Assembly (NCBI RefSeq): GCF_003347665.1
Contig: NZ_QDGA01000011.1
Span: 1 to 64,000, forward strand
Length of the DNA: 64,000 nucleotides
Source of the DNA: Microvirga calopogonii
GTDB lineage: Bacteria; Pseudomonadota; Alphaproteobacteria; Rhizobiales; Beijerinckiaceae
Reading direction: 5' to 3'
Position 1 is the first letter of the stretch, and every line of letters begins with the position of its first letter. Positions 52,815 through 63,583 of the stretch are shown piece by piece. The notes beneath the pieces were generated by a model, which worked only from the letters and a program-made list of their open reading frames with translations, was not told the DNA's origin and did no database searches. The position numbers and the translations under genes are program-made.

Positions 52815-52847
52815 GGGGCCGAGTCTCAGGCAGGGCACTCACCTCCA

Positions 52848-52909
52848 CGTCATGGCCGGCCTTGTGCCGGCCATCCCGATCCGGTGAGGCGCAGTCCGGT
52901 GAGGCGCAG
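52848..52909. repeat. Half repeat plus tandem duplication
   Basis: CGTCATGGCCGGCCTTGTGC then CGGCCATCCCGAT matches one arm of the 22.3/48.2-kb repeats, but the other arm is missing. It is followed by two tandem copies of TCCGGTGAGGCGCAG (52880-52909). Confidence 0.6.
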
Positions 52910-52927
52910 CACGATCCGTGTTACTCC

Positions 52928-53076
52928 ACTGTCATTCCGGGGCGCACCTCTGGTGCGAACCCGGAGCCCATAATCGCTGACGTACCAGTAATGAGCGCGC
53001 AACGTTGCGCCTTGTTCCGGTATCATAGGCGGCTATGGGTTCCGGGTTCTCGCTAACACTCGCCCCGGAATGACAG
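52928..53076. repeat. Palindromic repeat (GTCATTCCGGGGCG...CCCCGGAATGAC), second copy
   Basis: ACTGTCATTCCGGGGCGC, then GAACCCGGAGCCCATA, mirrored by TATGGGTTCCGGGTTCTCG and CGCCCCGGAATGACAG. Same ends as 50711-50853 with a different middle. With the preceding half repeat it fills the 341-bp gap 52815-53155, which holds no gene. Confidence 0.78.
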
Positions 53077-53155
53077 CGGCGCGTCTCGGTCAGCTCACTC
53101 TTGCATGATGCTTTTGCATGATGCTTTCCGCAGGCGCACTCGCACTCAGCGGCCC

Positions 53156-53607
53156 TTACCGCGCCGTCACTTTCCCCAAAGCGCCGAACTTCGCATCCGG
53201 CTTCATGGGAGTGGACGCCGTATCATCGCTCGCCAGTTCCTCGATGATCGGGCAATGGGGACGCGCATCGCCGTGACAGTTCCTGGCGAGATGCTTCAGG
53301 GTCGACGTCATTTCCTGCAGTTCCCGGATCTTTCGTTCGAGCACGCCCACATGTTCGAGCGCGATGGCCTTCACGTCCTTGCTCGCGCGCTCGCGATCCT
53401 GCCAGAGCGACACGAGGTCCGAGATCTGCTCGACGGAGAAGCCGAGATCCCGCGAGCGGCGGATGAAGCGCAGGGTGTGTACGTCGTGATCCGAATAGAC
53501 CCGGTACCCGGATTCCGTGCGCACGGTCTTGGGGATCAGCCCGATGGACTCGTAATAGCGGATCATCTTCGACGATACGCCCGAAGCCGCGGCTGCCTGT
53601 CCGATAT

Positions 53608-53611
<4 letters not shown>
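53156..53611 (-). CDS. cueR: Cu(I)-responsive MerR-family regulator CueR
   Basis: 151 residues. N-terminal Mer[35 protein letters not shown], dimerisation helix, and the metal loop [15 protein letters not shown] with the two Cys (CxGDxxPxC) typical of copper-sensing CueR. Activates copper-export genes by realigning a long-spacer promoter. Overlaps copA by 4 bp (ATGA) and is transcribed after it, so it is auto-regulated by the copA promoter at 56165-56195. Confidence 0.92.
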
Positions 53612-56133
<2,522 letters not shown>

Positions 56134-56164
56134 GGTGAATCTCCTGATCCTCATATGGGAACAG

Positions 56165-56195
56165 GGTGTAATCTTTCCAATCATGGGAAGGTCAA
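56165..56195 (-). promoter_or_regulatory. CueR-type promoter of copA
   Basis: On the minus strand: -35 TTGACC (56195-56190), a 19-bp spacer holding the dyad ACCTTCCC-ATGAT-TGGAAAGAT, and -10-like TACACC (56170-56165). The over-long spacer with a central CCTTCC...GGAAAG dyad closely matches the E. coli copA promoter bound by CueR. It lies 32 bp upstream of the copA ATG. Confidence 0.88.
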
Positions 56196-56373
56196 GCGGA
56201 TGCAAACATGGGTCTCGGAGATCTGGAGCGGCGGAGCCCTGGCTTGGGAACCATGCTTGAGCCTGGGTCATTGATCCGACACGTTTGCCACCTAGGTGGC
56301 AGATGCGACTTCCCGTTTTGTCGAACGACGCGGTAGTTTGACCTTCAACGAACAATAGAGCCGGTGCCGACCT

Positions 56374-57183
56374 TTGAAGCATAGCGACAAACAGGGGCCA
56401 ACCCTTCGGATCCTCACGTATAACGTCCATCGTTGGCTCGGCACGGACAGGAAGATCTCACCGCAGCGAATCGCCGACGTGATTGCATCTTGCAATCCGG
56501 ATGTCGTCGCCCTGCAGGAGGTGCGCGTCGGGCGCGTGCGGGCAGGGGAGATCGACCAGGCTGCGGCCGTGGCGTCGAGGCTCGGCATGGATCTGCACTT
56601 CCAGCCCACGATTCGCATCCTGGGAGAGCAATACGGCATTGCAGTCCTGACCCGCCACGCCTCGAAAATCGTGAGGTCGAGCCGTCTTCCGACTCAATCG
56701 ACGAGGCCGTCCTTCGAGAAGCGCAGCGCCCTCTGGGTCTCCGTCGAAATCGACGGCCAGACGATCCAGGTGGTCAACGCCCATCTCTCGCTCCGCTCCG
56801 GAGAGCGGCGAACCCAGGCGGCCGCTCTCATCGGGCCCGATTGGATCGGCCATCCGGATTGCGGCGATCCGGCCGTGCTGCTTGGGGATTTCAACGCGCC
56901 GCCTTACTCGCGTTCCTATCGGCTGATCGCGAACCGGATGCAGGACGCTCAGCTGTCGAATTCCTTCGGAGAGCCACAGCCGACATTCCACACGCGTGCG
57001 CCCGTCCTGCGCCTGGACCATGTCTTCGTGACCAAATCCATCGAGGTGGTCGACGCCGGTCCGGTGCGGAATCCCATGACGCGCGTCGCATCGGATCACT
57101 TTCCGCTCCTGGCGGAGCTGCGGGTACGCAAACGGCTGGGCACTTCCGTGCAGAGGCGGGCGCACGAGGGTGAACTCCTTTAG
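56374..57183 (+). CDS. Endonuclease/exonuclease/phosphatase family protein
   Basis: 269 residues; the start is a TTG at 56374 because the conserved [20 protein letters not shown] begins soon after. The fold is that of Mg-dependent phosphoesterases (DNase I/AP endonuclease/sphingomyelinase group): [11 protein letters not shown] (Glu), [14 protein letters not shown] (His), [17 protein letters not shown] (Asp-Asn) and [13 protein letters not shown] (Asp-His) supply all metal and catalytic positions. Substrate (DNA, lipid or phosphate ester) cannot be told from sequence. No signal peptide. Confidence 0.85.
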   Translation: MKHSDKQGPTLRILTYNVHRWLGTDRKISPQRIADVIASCNPDVVALQEVRVGRVRAGEIDQAAAVASRLGMDLHFQPTIRILGEQYGIAVLTRHASKIVRSSRLPTQSTRPSFEKRSALWVSVEIDGQTIQVVNAHLSLRSGERRTQAAALIGPDWIGHPDCGDPAVLLGDFNAPPYSRSYRLIANRMQDAQLSNSFGEPQPTFHTRAPVLRLDHVFVTKSIEVVDAGPVRNPMTRVASDHFPLLAELRVRKRLGTSVQRRAHEGELL

Positions 57184-57314
57184 ATTGTCGTTTCGCCGGC
57201 ACAGGAAATAATGGAGCAGCTCGGCCCAGGTGCCTTGAAGGCGCTCTCCCGCGACATATTAATAGCGCCAAGTGTTACGTTATAGCTTTATATATTCGAA
57301 GGCGCGGAACTCTC

Positions 57315-57929
57315 ATGAAGCTGTACTATACTCCCGGAGCGAGTTCGCTCGCACCGCGTATCATCGCATTCGAGGCCGGCCTGGACATCGCATATGACAA
57401 GGTCGACCTGAAGACCCAAACGACGGCGTCGGGACTTGATTTCAGCCGCATCAACCCGAAGGGGGACGTACCGGCCCTCGCGTTGCAGAGCGGCGAGATC
57501 CTGGCCGAGGTCCCTGTCATCCTGGAATACCTTGCCGACCAAGCGCCGTCGGCCCAGCTCCTTCCGAACCTGGGCTCCTGGGAACGTTACCAAGTCAAGG
57601 AATGGCTCGATTTCACCGGTGCCGAGCTCCACAGCGGGTTCGATCCGCTCTGGGAGGCACCGACGCCTCCCAGAGCCCGGGAGTTCGCCATCTGCCGTCT
57701 GCAAAGGCGCATCGCCTATCTGGATCAGTGCCTTCGAGGACGCCCCTACCTGACCGGGCATCGCTTCACCGTGGCCGATGCATATTGTTTCACAATTCTG
57801 AGCTGGGCTCGCTTCCACAGAATCGACTTGGCTGATCATCCGACCGTTATGGAATACATGCGGCGGGTTTCCGAACGGCAGATGGTCAGGCGGGCCCTGC
57901 AGGCCGAAGGTCTATCGATTGCCGCGTGA
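57315..57929 (+). CDS. Glutathione S-transferase (beta class-like)
   Basis: 204 residues. MKLYYTPGASSLAPRIIAFE is the classic beta-class GST start (thiol-binding region near Ser10-Ser11), with KGDVPALALQSGEILAEVPV ILEYLAD as the glutathione-binding thioredoxin-fold end. The helical C-terminal domain includes TGHRFTVADAYCFTILSWAR. Conjugates glutathione or acts as peroxidase. Single gene; a fragment of a palindromic repeat follows it. Confidence 0.9.
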   Translation: MKLYYTPGASSLAPRIIAFEAGLDIAYDKVDLKTQTTASGLDFSRINPKGDVPALALQSGEILAEVPVILEYLADQAPSAQLLPNLGSWERYQVKEWLDFTGAELHSGFDPLWEAPTPPRAREFAICRLQRRIAYLDQCLRGRPYLTGHRFTVADAYCFTILSWARFHRIDLADHPTVMEYMRRVSERQMVRRALQAEGLSIAA

Positions 57930-57996
57930 CCGGAACGGGCGCGCCGGTGAAAAACCGGTTTCACTTGCTCGCACGATGCGCTAGGCACCCGGTGCC

Positions 57997-58800
57997 ATGC
58001 TTCCTGTTTCCGTTTTCATCATTGCCAAGAACGAGGCCGACCGCATCGGAGCGACCATCCGTGCCATCCGGGGGCTGACGGACGATATCGTCGTGGTCGA
58101 TTCAGGGTCGACGGACGGAACTCAGGCGGTGGCCCAGGAACTTGGCGCACGGGTAATCTTCAATCCCTGGCCCGGCTACGGTCTGCAGAAGCGCTTCGCA
58201 GAGGACCAGTGCCGGTACGATTGGCTGCTGAACCTCGACGCGGACGAGGAGGTGTCGCCGGAGCTGCTGGCCGAGATCCACAGGCTGTTCGCACAGGGCG
58301 AGCCGCCCTGCCAAGCGTATGGGATCCGCATCGCCGAGACCTATCCTGGCGAAAGCGCTCCTCATCCGCTGGCTTACCGGATCGCGCCTGTCCGTCTCTA
58401 TCACCGGGATGCCGGCCGGTATTCGTCCTCGCTGGTTCATGATCGGGTCGACCTGAAGCCCAAGACCAAGGTCGGCAAGCTGAAGGGGCTCGTGCATCAT
58501 CGATCCGTGCGGTCGCTCGGCGACCAGCTGGCCAAGCTCAACAGCTACGCCGACCAGCAGGCGGTCGACCTTGAGGTGAGGGGGGTCTCGATTCCCACAT
58601 GGCGGGTCTATTTCGAGTTCCCCGCCGCGTTCCTGAAGGTCTATTTCGGCCGGCTCCACTTTCTGCGCGGCACATATGGCTTCCTGATCTCGATGAACTA
58701 CGCAACCTGGCGCCACTTGCGTCTGGCGAAGCACTACGAGCGCAAGCGCCTGGGAGCCCTTACGAAATCGAACGCCGATGCGAAGCGAGTCAAGGCTTAA
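57997..58800 (+). CDS. Glycosyltransferase family 2 (WaaE/KdtX-like)
   Basis: 267 residues. SVFIIAKNEADRIGATIRAI, DDIVVVDSGSTDGTQAVAQE and the acidic LLNLDADEEVSPELLAEI (DxD-like) mark a GT2 enzyme. ADEEVSPEL together with RLYHRDAGRYSSSLVHDRV is the pattern of the lipopolysaccharide-core glucosyltransferase WaaE group. Likely adds a sugar to a cell-surface glycan. Cytoplasmic or membrane-associated. Convergent with the RidA-family gene. Confidence 0.85.
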   Translation: MLPVSVFIIAKNEADRIGATIRAIRGLTDDIVVVDSGSTDGTQAVAQELGARVIFNPWPGYGLQKRFAEDQCRYDWLLNLDADEEVSPELLAEIHRLFAQGEPPCQAYGIRIAETYPGESAPHPLAYRIAPVRLYHRDAGRYSSSLVHDRVDLKPKTKVGKLKGLVHHRSVRSLGDQLAKLNSYADQQAVDLEVRGVSIPTWRVYFEFPAAFLKVYFGRLHFLRGTYGFLISMNYATWRHLRLAKHYERKRLGALTKSNADAKRVKA

Positions 58801-58806
58801 GGCCGC

Positions 58807-59160
58807 TTAGAGCGCGGCAATGACCTGGATCTCGAGCTTGTAATCGGGGTCGGCCAACCTGGACTCGACGCAGACGCGAGCGGGGGCTTGACCGGGAACG
58901 ACCCAGGCATCCCAGATCGCGTTCATCTCGTCGTAGTGGGCAATATCGGCGAGCCAGATCGTCGCCTGGAGGAGCCGGGACTTGTCGCTGCCGATCTCTG
59001 CAAGGGACTGCTCGATCTGTCCCAGGATATCCCGAGTCTGCTCCGCGGCCGAAAGGCCCAGGGTCGTCTCAGGTACGTAGCCCGAGAAATAGGCCGTCCC
59101 ATCGTGCATCACGAGATCGCTGTAGCGTGCGGCAACGCCGATCCGCCGGATGTCTGTCAC
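58807..59160 (-). CDS. RidA family protein
   Basis: 117 residues, the normal RidA length. Trimeric enamine/imine deaminase family: YFSGYVPETTLGLSAAEQTR, LLQATIWLADIAHYDEMNAI WDAWV and PARVCVESRLADPDYKLEIQ VIAAL. The conserved Arg in PARVCVES binds the substrate carboxylate. Clears reactive 2-aminoacrylate-type intermediates. This is the last gene with composition like the core genome before the island boundary. Confidence 0.9.
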   Translation of the reverse strand: MTDIRRIGVAARYSDLVMHDGTAYFSGYVPETTLGLSAAEQTRDILGQIEQSLAEIGSDKSRLLQATIWLADIAHYDEMNAIWDAWVVPGQAPARVCVESRLADPDYKLEIQVIAAL

Positions 59161-59260
59161 GGTACGATTCTCCCCATGCCCGGTCGCAGGTCAGGCTCCT
59201 ACCACAAGTCCGCGCACGGATGACAGCCGAAGATTGCCAGGACAGTGGAGCAATGGGAAA

Positions 59261-59277
59261 TGGCGGAGACGGAGGGA
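59261..59277. other. tRNA-Ser 3'-end fragment, probable attachment site of an island
   Basis: TGGCGGAGACGGAGGGA read on the minus strand is TCCCTCCGTCTCCGCCA, the shape of a serine tRNA 3' end with its CCA. The T-loop (TTCGAA) and the rest of the tRNA do not follow, so this is not a gene. Islands that integrate at tRNA 3' ends leave exactly such a partial copy at their far end. Just to the right, base composition and gene content change. The identity of the tRNA is inferred from the pattern only. Confidence 0.5.
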
Positions 59278-59291
59278 GTCTCGGCCTAACC

Positions 59292-59384
59292 TTACACCAC
59301 GCGACTAAAGCCTTGTTTCAGAAGAGTTATTTGCACGTAGACCATAGCTATGTGGTGTAGCCTGCGTCAAGAGATGTGGTGTAA
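59292..59384. repeat. Three copies of TTACACCAC / GTGGTGTAA at the island edge
   Basis: TTACACCAC at 59292-59300 and its reverse complement GTGGTGTA at 59352-59359 and GTGGTGTAA at 59376-59384; the last two are direct copies 24 bp apart, both preceded by AT. They lie between the tRNA fragment and the first island gene and could be recombinase- or regulator-binding sites. Confidence 0.45.
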
Positions 59385-59421
59385 ATGACAGGGGTTTGGC
59401 ACAGCGGGTCGGCGGCATCTA

Positions 59422-60153
59422 TCACTGATCCTGCGTGACACGGCGGTTAACGCCCTCCTCGTTAAGGAGGTCTGTTGGGAACAACAGACTCGCCACGCCG
59501 ATGAGAAGGTATTCAATGAATGCAAGCGGACATGCGCCGAACTCTCGCCAGATGCTCGGCGAGGTAGGCCTCCATGTTGTGCACCAAAACCTCGTTTCAA
59601 AGCGCATCTTGGGGGAGGTAGAAGGCACCTCGGAGAAGAGGTGACGTGCCCAGCGCAGATACTTTGGGGCAGGCTGGCGCGGCTCATGCCCATGTAGTGC
59701 AGCACAACTGAGGTCACCTATATGATATGCAAAGCCATATCCCCATCGAGCGAATTTCCGGCCGTTTCCCCAACCTCCATGACGGGTACGCTGGATACCC
59801 TTCAGGTTGGCGGATAATGGACTTCCGTTCTTGCCATGGCGTCCCGCACGGCCGACGTAAAGCGGGATAACTCCTCCCTGCTCGTCGAGGCGTAGCATCA
59901 TATAGAGTAGCCCCTCAGCATCATCCGGTGGGGCGGCAAGCACCTGTTCAACAGCCATACCAATCATGTCCTCCATTGCAGGAGATCGGCGTAGGAACGG
60001 TGCTTGTTTCTCTCCAAGGCGGACTACTTCGACCCTACCCATAGAATCAGCCGCGAATAGGGGCACACTCCTTGTCGCAATTGAATGGGCCTCACAAAAT
60101 TGATCCCACAAGGCTTTTTTATGGGCTGATGCAAGCGCTGTTTCGAGCAACAT
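59422..60153 (-). CDS. GIY-YIG-like nuclease-family protein of an island
   Basis: 243 residues. The centre reads GGVIPLYVGRAGRHGKNGSP then LSANLKGIQRTRHGGWGNGR KFARWGYGFAYHIGDLS: P-L-Y-V-G-R-A resembles the first strands of GIY-YIG nucleases, with Arg and Tyr positions following. The C-terminus SIWREFGACPLAFIEYLLIG VASLLFP carries the Glu-containing helix expected of that fold. This is a pattern-level assignment. No signal peptide. It lies 115 bp downstream of the large nuclease-repeat gene on the same strand and probably shares its transcript. Confidence 0.55.
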   Translation of the reverse strand: MLLETALASAHKKALWDQFCEAHSIATRSVPLFAADSMGRVEVVRLGEKQAPFLRRSPAMEDMIGMAVEQVLAAPPDDAEGLLYMMLRLDEQGGVIPLYVGRAGRHGKNGSPLSANLKGIQRTRHGGWGNGRKFARWGYGFAYHIGDLSCAALHGHEPRQPAPKYLRWARHLFSEVPSTSPKMRFETRFWCTTWRPTSPSIWREFGACPLAFIEYLLIGVASLLFPTDLLNEEGVNRRVTQDQ

Positions 60154-60268
60154 ACTTATCTACACGCAGGGATAGGCCTTTGATCTTGTAGCGCGGCAGC
60201 GGGCATCAAAACTGGTGTTATGACCGCTCTCCTAAGCCACGGCATAAAACGGTGGTTCGTTAACGGCT

Positions 60269-63200
60269 TCATTCCCGCATTTTTTTCCGCCTGAGGAGTG
60301 TTCCAGCAACTGGAGGATCAATCACACCATCAGGAATAATGGGATCATCACTGGGAGATATGGCAATACTGTCTGGATCATTATCTCCAATCTCCCATGC
60401 TGGTCGGACAAGTAATTCGCGTTTGAGGATCGCCATGTCGAGTAGCAGGTCTGGCTGCTGTCGAGCAGGAGAGATGATCGCGGGAGCCAACAAGAAACAC
60501 CCGTACTCCTTGTAGGCCGAGAGCATAGATTCCAAGTTTGCGGGGTTAGGATTATGCATCTCTTGTATACGCGATAGAATTACGAACTGGTTCGCCGGTG
60601 AGGCGTTCTCCAACTCTTTATCTATGTTTGCTCCTATCACGACTTTGTAGGATGACGGATGCTGACGATTCACTCCAGTTAAGATAGAGACACGAATCTT
60701 CTCCTCTTTATCTTCCTCCCCAAAACGCTTTAGCCAGCCCGAGAAAATCTTTCTTGCCGCGTGCTCGTTCTCGAAGAGCAGCGCCATAAGTGGAGGGCGG
60801 TATGGAGGAATGATAATCCCGACGCCACGCCACTTAGCTTGATCCCATGCTTCAATGTCGATTATCGAAAGAACTCGGCGCTGATCGTGTCTCAAGCCTT
60901 CTGTCTGCATAAGTTCATCGGGGGGCTCACCAACACCATACTTTTTGGGCTCGCGCTGTTCTGCCACTGTTTCAAACGATACCACTTGATCTCGCTTCAG
61001 CGGGTACCGAGATTCTTCATCCAACCATTCAGACAGTCTGTATCCTGTGTTCGAGCCGACGACATTGCTTGCGCTGGCGAATACGTTTGAGAATGATAAT
61101 GAGCGCCCAAACCCTTCCTCGACATCTGCGATCCGACTAAAATACTTCGTGAAGTCAGGGACATACAGGACTCTCGGTATGATGACCGCTAAGGAGTCCC
61201 TTAGGAACTCTAGCAACTTGCCCTCTGCTAAATCCTTATCAGGATCGTACGCACGGCTGTATTCGATGCGGGCCAGAGCGTCGGGGTCATCAAGAACAAT
61301 TTGAAGCGCCGGGTCGTCATTAGAGGACTCATCGCTTTTGTGCTTGCAAACCACGATGTTTATGTGTTGCCGATGAGGAATTGCATCGCGATCGAGACTT
61401 GTCGCGAAGAATGCCTCCACAAAACCTAAGAATGCTTCCGCAATCCTGATAGCTGTTTCATCAAGCTCGACACTTACAGCCCACTCGCAGCCAAGTACGG
61501 ACGAGCGAAAGGTAACGAAAGGCTCATCAAAGACTTCGGGTTGCGCTGGAAGACTCTCCTTTGCTGGCTGCTCTGATAGGCGCTTGAAGGTTTCATATAA
61601 CTCTTCTCGCGACATCCCTGATGGGATGTACCCTTCAGCACTCAAAGCCTCCTCATGACCCAGAGAGAACAAAAGAGTCATAGCAGAAACAAACAGGCCA
61701 TGGCGCTCCAAAGTCTTAGGCAGACTCTCCATCGCGGCAAGCTGCTTCAAACTCGACCTAAGCAGCAGCATCGCGAGAACAGCATCCTGATGCTGGAACT
61801 GCTGATCAGAACGCTCTTTATTCTCGTCCTCCATCTGGAGGTGGCTAACGAGAATCTGCTGAAAACTTAGATACTCAAGAGCCTGTGGCACGCGTCCAAG
61901 TTGGATTTCGATCCAGACAAGCCGTTGAATACTCCTCAGGGCTACATTACTGATCTGCCCACCTCTGTCGAAGTCCGCGAACGCAACTGATGCAGCCGCA
62001 AGTAAATTCGAATGCGCTGCCCAGAGGAGTCCCACTTGCTCGTATGCTTGGGCACAAGCGACAAGACTCAGAACGAGCTTGTCACGATACTCGTGCTTGA
62101 TCAATTTCTGTTGCGCGCGCCCGAGGAGACGTATCGCTTCTATGTTCTTCCCTTCATCAATCTTCTGAAAGCCGCGCCTTAGCAGCGCAAATCCAGCAGC
62201 ACCTTCGCTTCGCCTCCGTTCGAGAATAGGTAGGATGATCTCGAATGCTTCATCATAAGCAGGCTCGCCACCGGTTAAATTGCCAAGCTCCTCGAAAATT
62301 TTCGCAAAGCGGTCAAATTGGTAACCTCCAAGACGCTCGGATTTGCTGAAAACTGCGGCGAGCCGTCTGATCGAACTATTGATAACCTCTTTGTCATGCG
62401 GGCTTTCGATAATCTGCAATGTGCAAAGCATCGACTCCGCATTCGCTGCATTGTTGGGCCGCTCAACCTGCTCCGCAAGTGATTGCAGCCGTGCCTTCAG
62501 TCTTTCCGTCCGTTGCAGCAATTTGCCTTCTGGGTCGCTCAGTCTACCGGTTTTCACTCCGCTTGCGAGAATCGTCCAAATGTTATGCAGAAGCTCTAAG
62601 TCGTCAGTTTGGTCGCTGGGAAGTGCTAGAGCCTCGATATCATCGTAGAGGTCATCGGTAGTTTCTAAGTCGTCAAACCAATAGCACGCTGTCCATGCGC
62701 GCTGATACTTGACGCGAAGCTTTTGAGGGCGATAGTTGACCCGCTTGGCAATACGTTCTGCGCGGTCAAAGCGCCCATCGACCTCGACCCTTCCTAATTC
62801 CAGTTCACGCGCCAGAACGGCAGCATCAAGGCAATCCTCGGCAAGCTGATACTCAACACCGGCATAACGACTTGTATCAGCGATCTGAGCCTCAAGTTCA
62901 TCTAGGTGAGCTTGCCTCTCTGTATCTAAGGGACCGCTATGCACTCGCTTCTGTGAAGTCGAGACGCTGATGTTCAGCGCCTCGATAGCTAAGGCCCAAT
63001 GCCCTCTTTCGAAGACTTTTTCAATTATCCATGTTCTATCGAGAATCCTTACGGGAACCCCATACGCCTTTGAAAGCTCGTCTTCGATATCAGCGCGATC
63101 TTTGTCCCGTATGTACTGATTGGACATAAAGTATATTCGTGAGTAGCTACGGTTTGTCTCGATTATCTTTTTGACATCGGAGCGAACTTTTGGTTTCCAA

Positions 63201-63583
63201 TCCTTTTTTGCGCTGATGGCAAATGCCCATCGTTCAGAACCGGCATTCACATCCCCTTGGTACCAACGGTCTGCGATCTCGGGGGCAACGGGATAGGTTT
63301 CTGTATCGACTTTGCTGTCGCCACCACCTGTAGGGCCGGTTTGCGGAAGTAGGTTTGGGCAAAGCTCCTTTTGCGCCAGCTTGCGACAGAAATGTTCGAA
63401 CGCTTTCTCATCACTGCGACTAGTTACCGTATCTAAGTGATATTCAAACAAGCTTCTGTCGAGGACGGGGCTTTCCTCCTCCTTTGAGTCGGAGAATTGC
63501 TCTGGTCTCCTCATGCGCATGAATGCGGAGGGGCTAAGTTCTGCGGGAATATCTGCGTTGGGTTTCTGAGCCACGTTCTTCAC
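60269..63583 (-). CDS. Large protein: N-terminal nuclease-like domain plus helical repeats (putative defence protein)
   Basis: 1104 residues, no membrane segments. Residues about 45-205 look like a restriction-endonuclease (PD-(D/E)XK-like) module: AFEHFCRKLAQKELCPNLLP, the acidic loop TGPTGGGDSKVDTETYP (Asp89), FAISAKKDWKPKV (Ser-Ala-Lys126), and YFMSNQYIRDKDRADIEDEL and VRILDRTWIIEKVFERGHW, which end such modules. The usual acidic residue before x-Lys is Ser here, so catalysis is uncertain. Residues about 220-720 are helical pairs resembling TPR-type repeats (LLRRGFQKIDEGKNIEAIRL, LVACAQAYEQVGLLWAAHSN). The last 380 residues are not recognised. AT-rich relative to the core. The start overlaps the recombinase stop by 4 bp. 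Confidence 0.7.
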   Translation of the reverse strand: MKNVAQKPNADIPAELSPSAFMRMRRPEQFSDSKEEESPVLDRSLFEYHLDTVTSRSDEKAFEHFCRKLAQKELCPNLLPQTGPTGGGDSKVDTETYPVAPEIADRWYQGDVNAGSERWAFAISAKKDWKPKVRSDVKKIIETNRSYSRIYFMSNQYIRDKDRADIEDELSKAYGVPVRILDRTWIIEKVFERGHWALAIEALNISVSTSQKRVHSGPLDTERQAHLDELEAQIADTSRYAGVEYQLAEDCLDAAVLARELELGRVEVDGRFDRAERIAKRVNYRPQKLRVKYQRAWTACYWFDDLETTDDLYDDIEALALPSDQTDDLELLHNIWTILASGVKTGRLSDPEGKLLQRTERLKARLQSLAEQVERPNNAANAESMLCTLQIIESPHDKEVINSSIRRLAAVFSKSERLGGYQFDRFAKIFEELGNLTGGEPAYDEAFEIILPILERRRSEGAAGFALLRRGFQKIDEGKNIEAIRLLGRAQQKLIKHEYRDKLVLSLVACAQAYEQVGLLWAAHSNLLAAASVAFADFDRGGQISNVALRSIQRLVWIEIQLGRVPQALEYLSFQQILVSHLQMEDENKERSDQQFQHQDAVLAMLLLRSSLKQLAAMESLPKTLERHGLFVSAMTLLFSLGHEEALSAEGYIPSGMSREELYETFKRLSEQPAKESLPAQPEVFDEPFVTFRSSVLGCEWAVSVELDETAIRIAEAFLGFVEAFFATSLDRDAIPHRQHINIVVCKHKSDESSNDDPALQIVLDDPDALARIEYSRAYDPDKDLAEGKLLEFLRDSLAVIIPRVLYVPDFTKYFSRIADVEEGFGRSLSFSNVFASASNVVGSNTGYRLSEWLDEESRYPLKRDQVVSFETVAEQREPKKYGVGEPPDELMQTEGLRHDQRRVLSIIDIEAWDQAKWRGVGIIIPPYRPPLMALLFENEHAARKIFSGWLKRFGEEDKEEKIRVSILTGVNRQHPSSYKVVIGANIDKELENASPANQFVILSRIQEMHNPNPANLESMLSAYKEYGCFLLAPAIISPARQQPDLLLDMAILKRELLVRPAWEIGDNDPDSIAISPSDDPIIPDGVIDPPVAGTLLRRKKMRE

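Noticed and set aside
50711-53076. Pair of long repeats that might delimit a composite element
   Set aside because: Genes between them are ordinary core genes, there is no transposase, and the same repeats occur singly elsewhere in this type of genome.
59261-59350. A complete tRNA-Ser gene at the island edge
   Set aside because: Only the last 17 bases are present; no T-loop, anticodon or D-arm follows, so I report it only as an attachment-site remnant.
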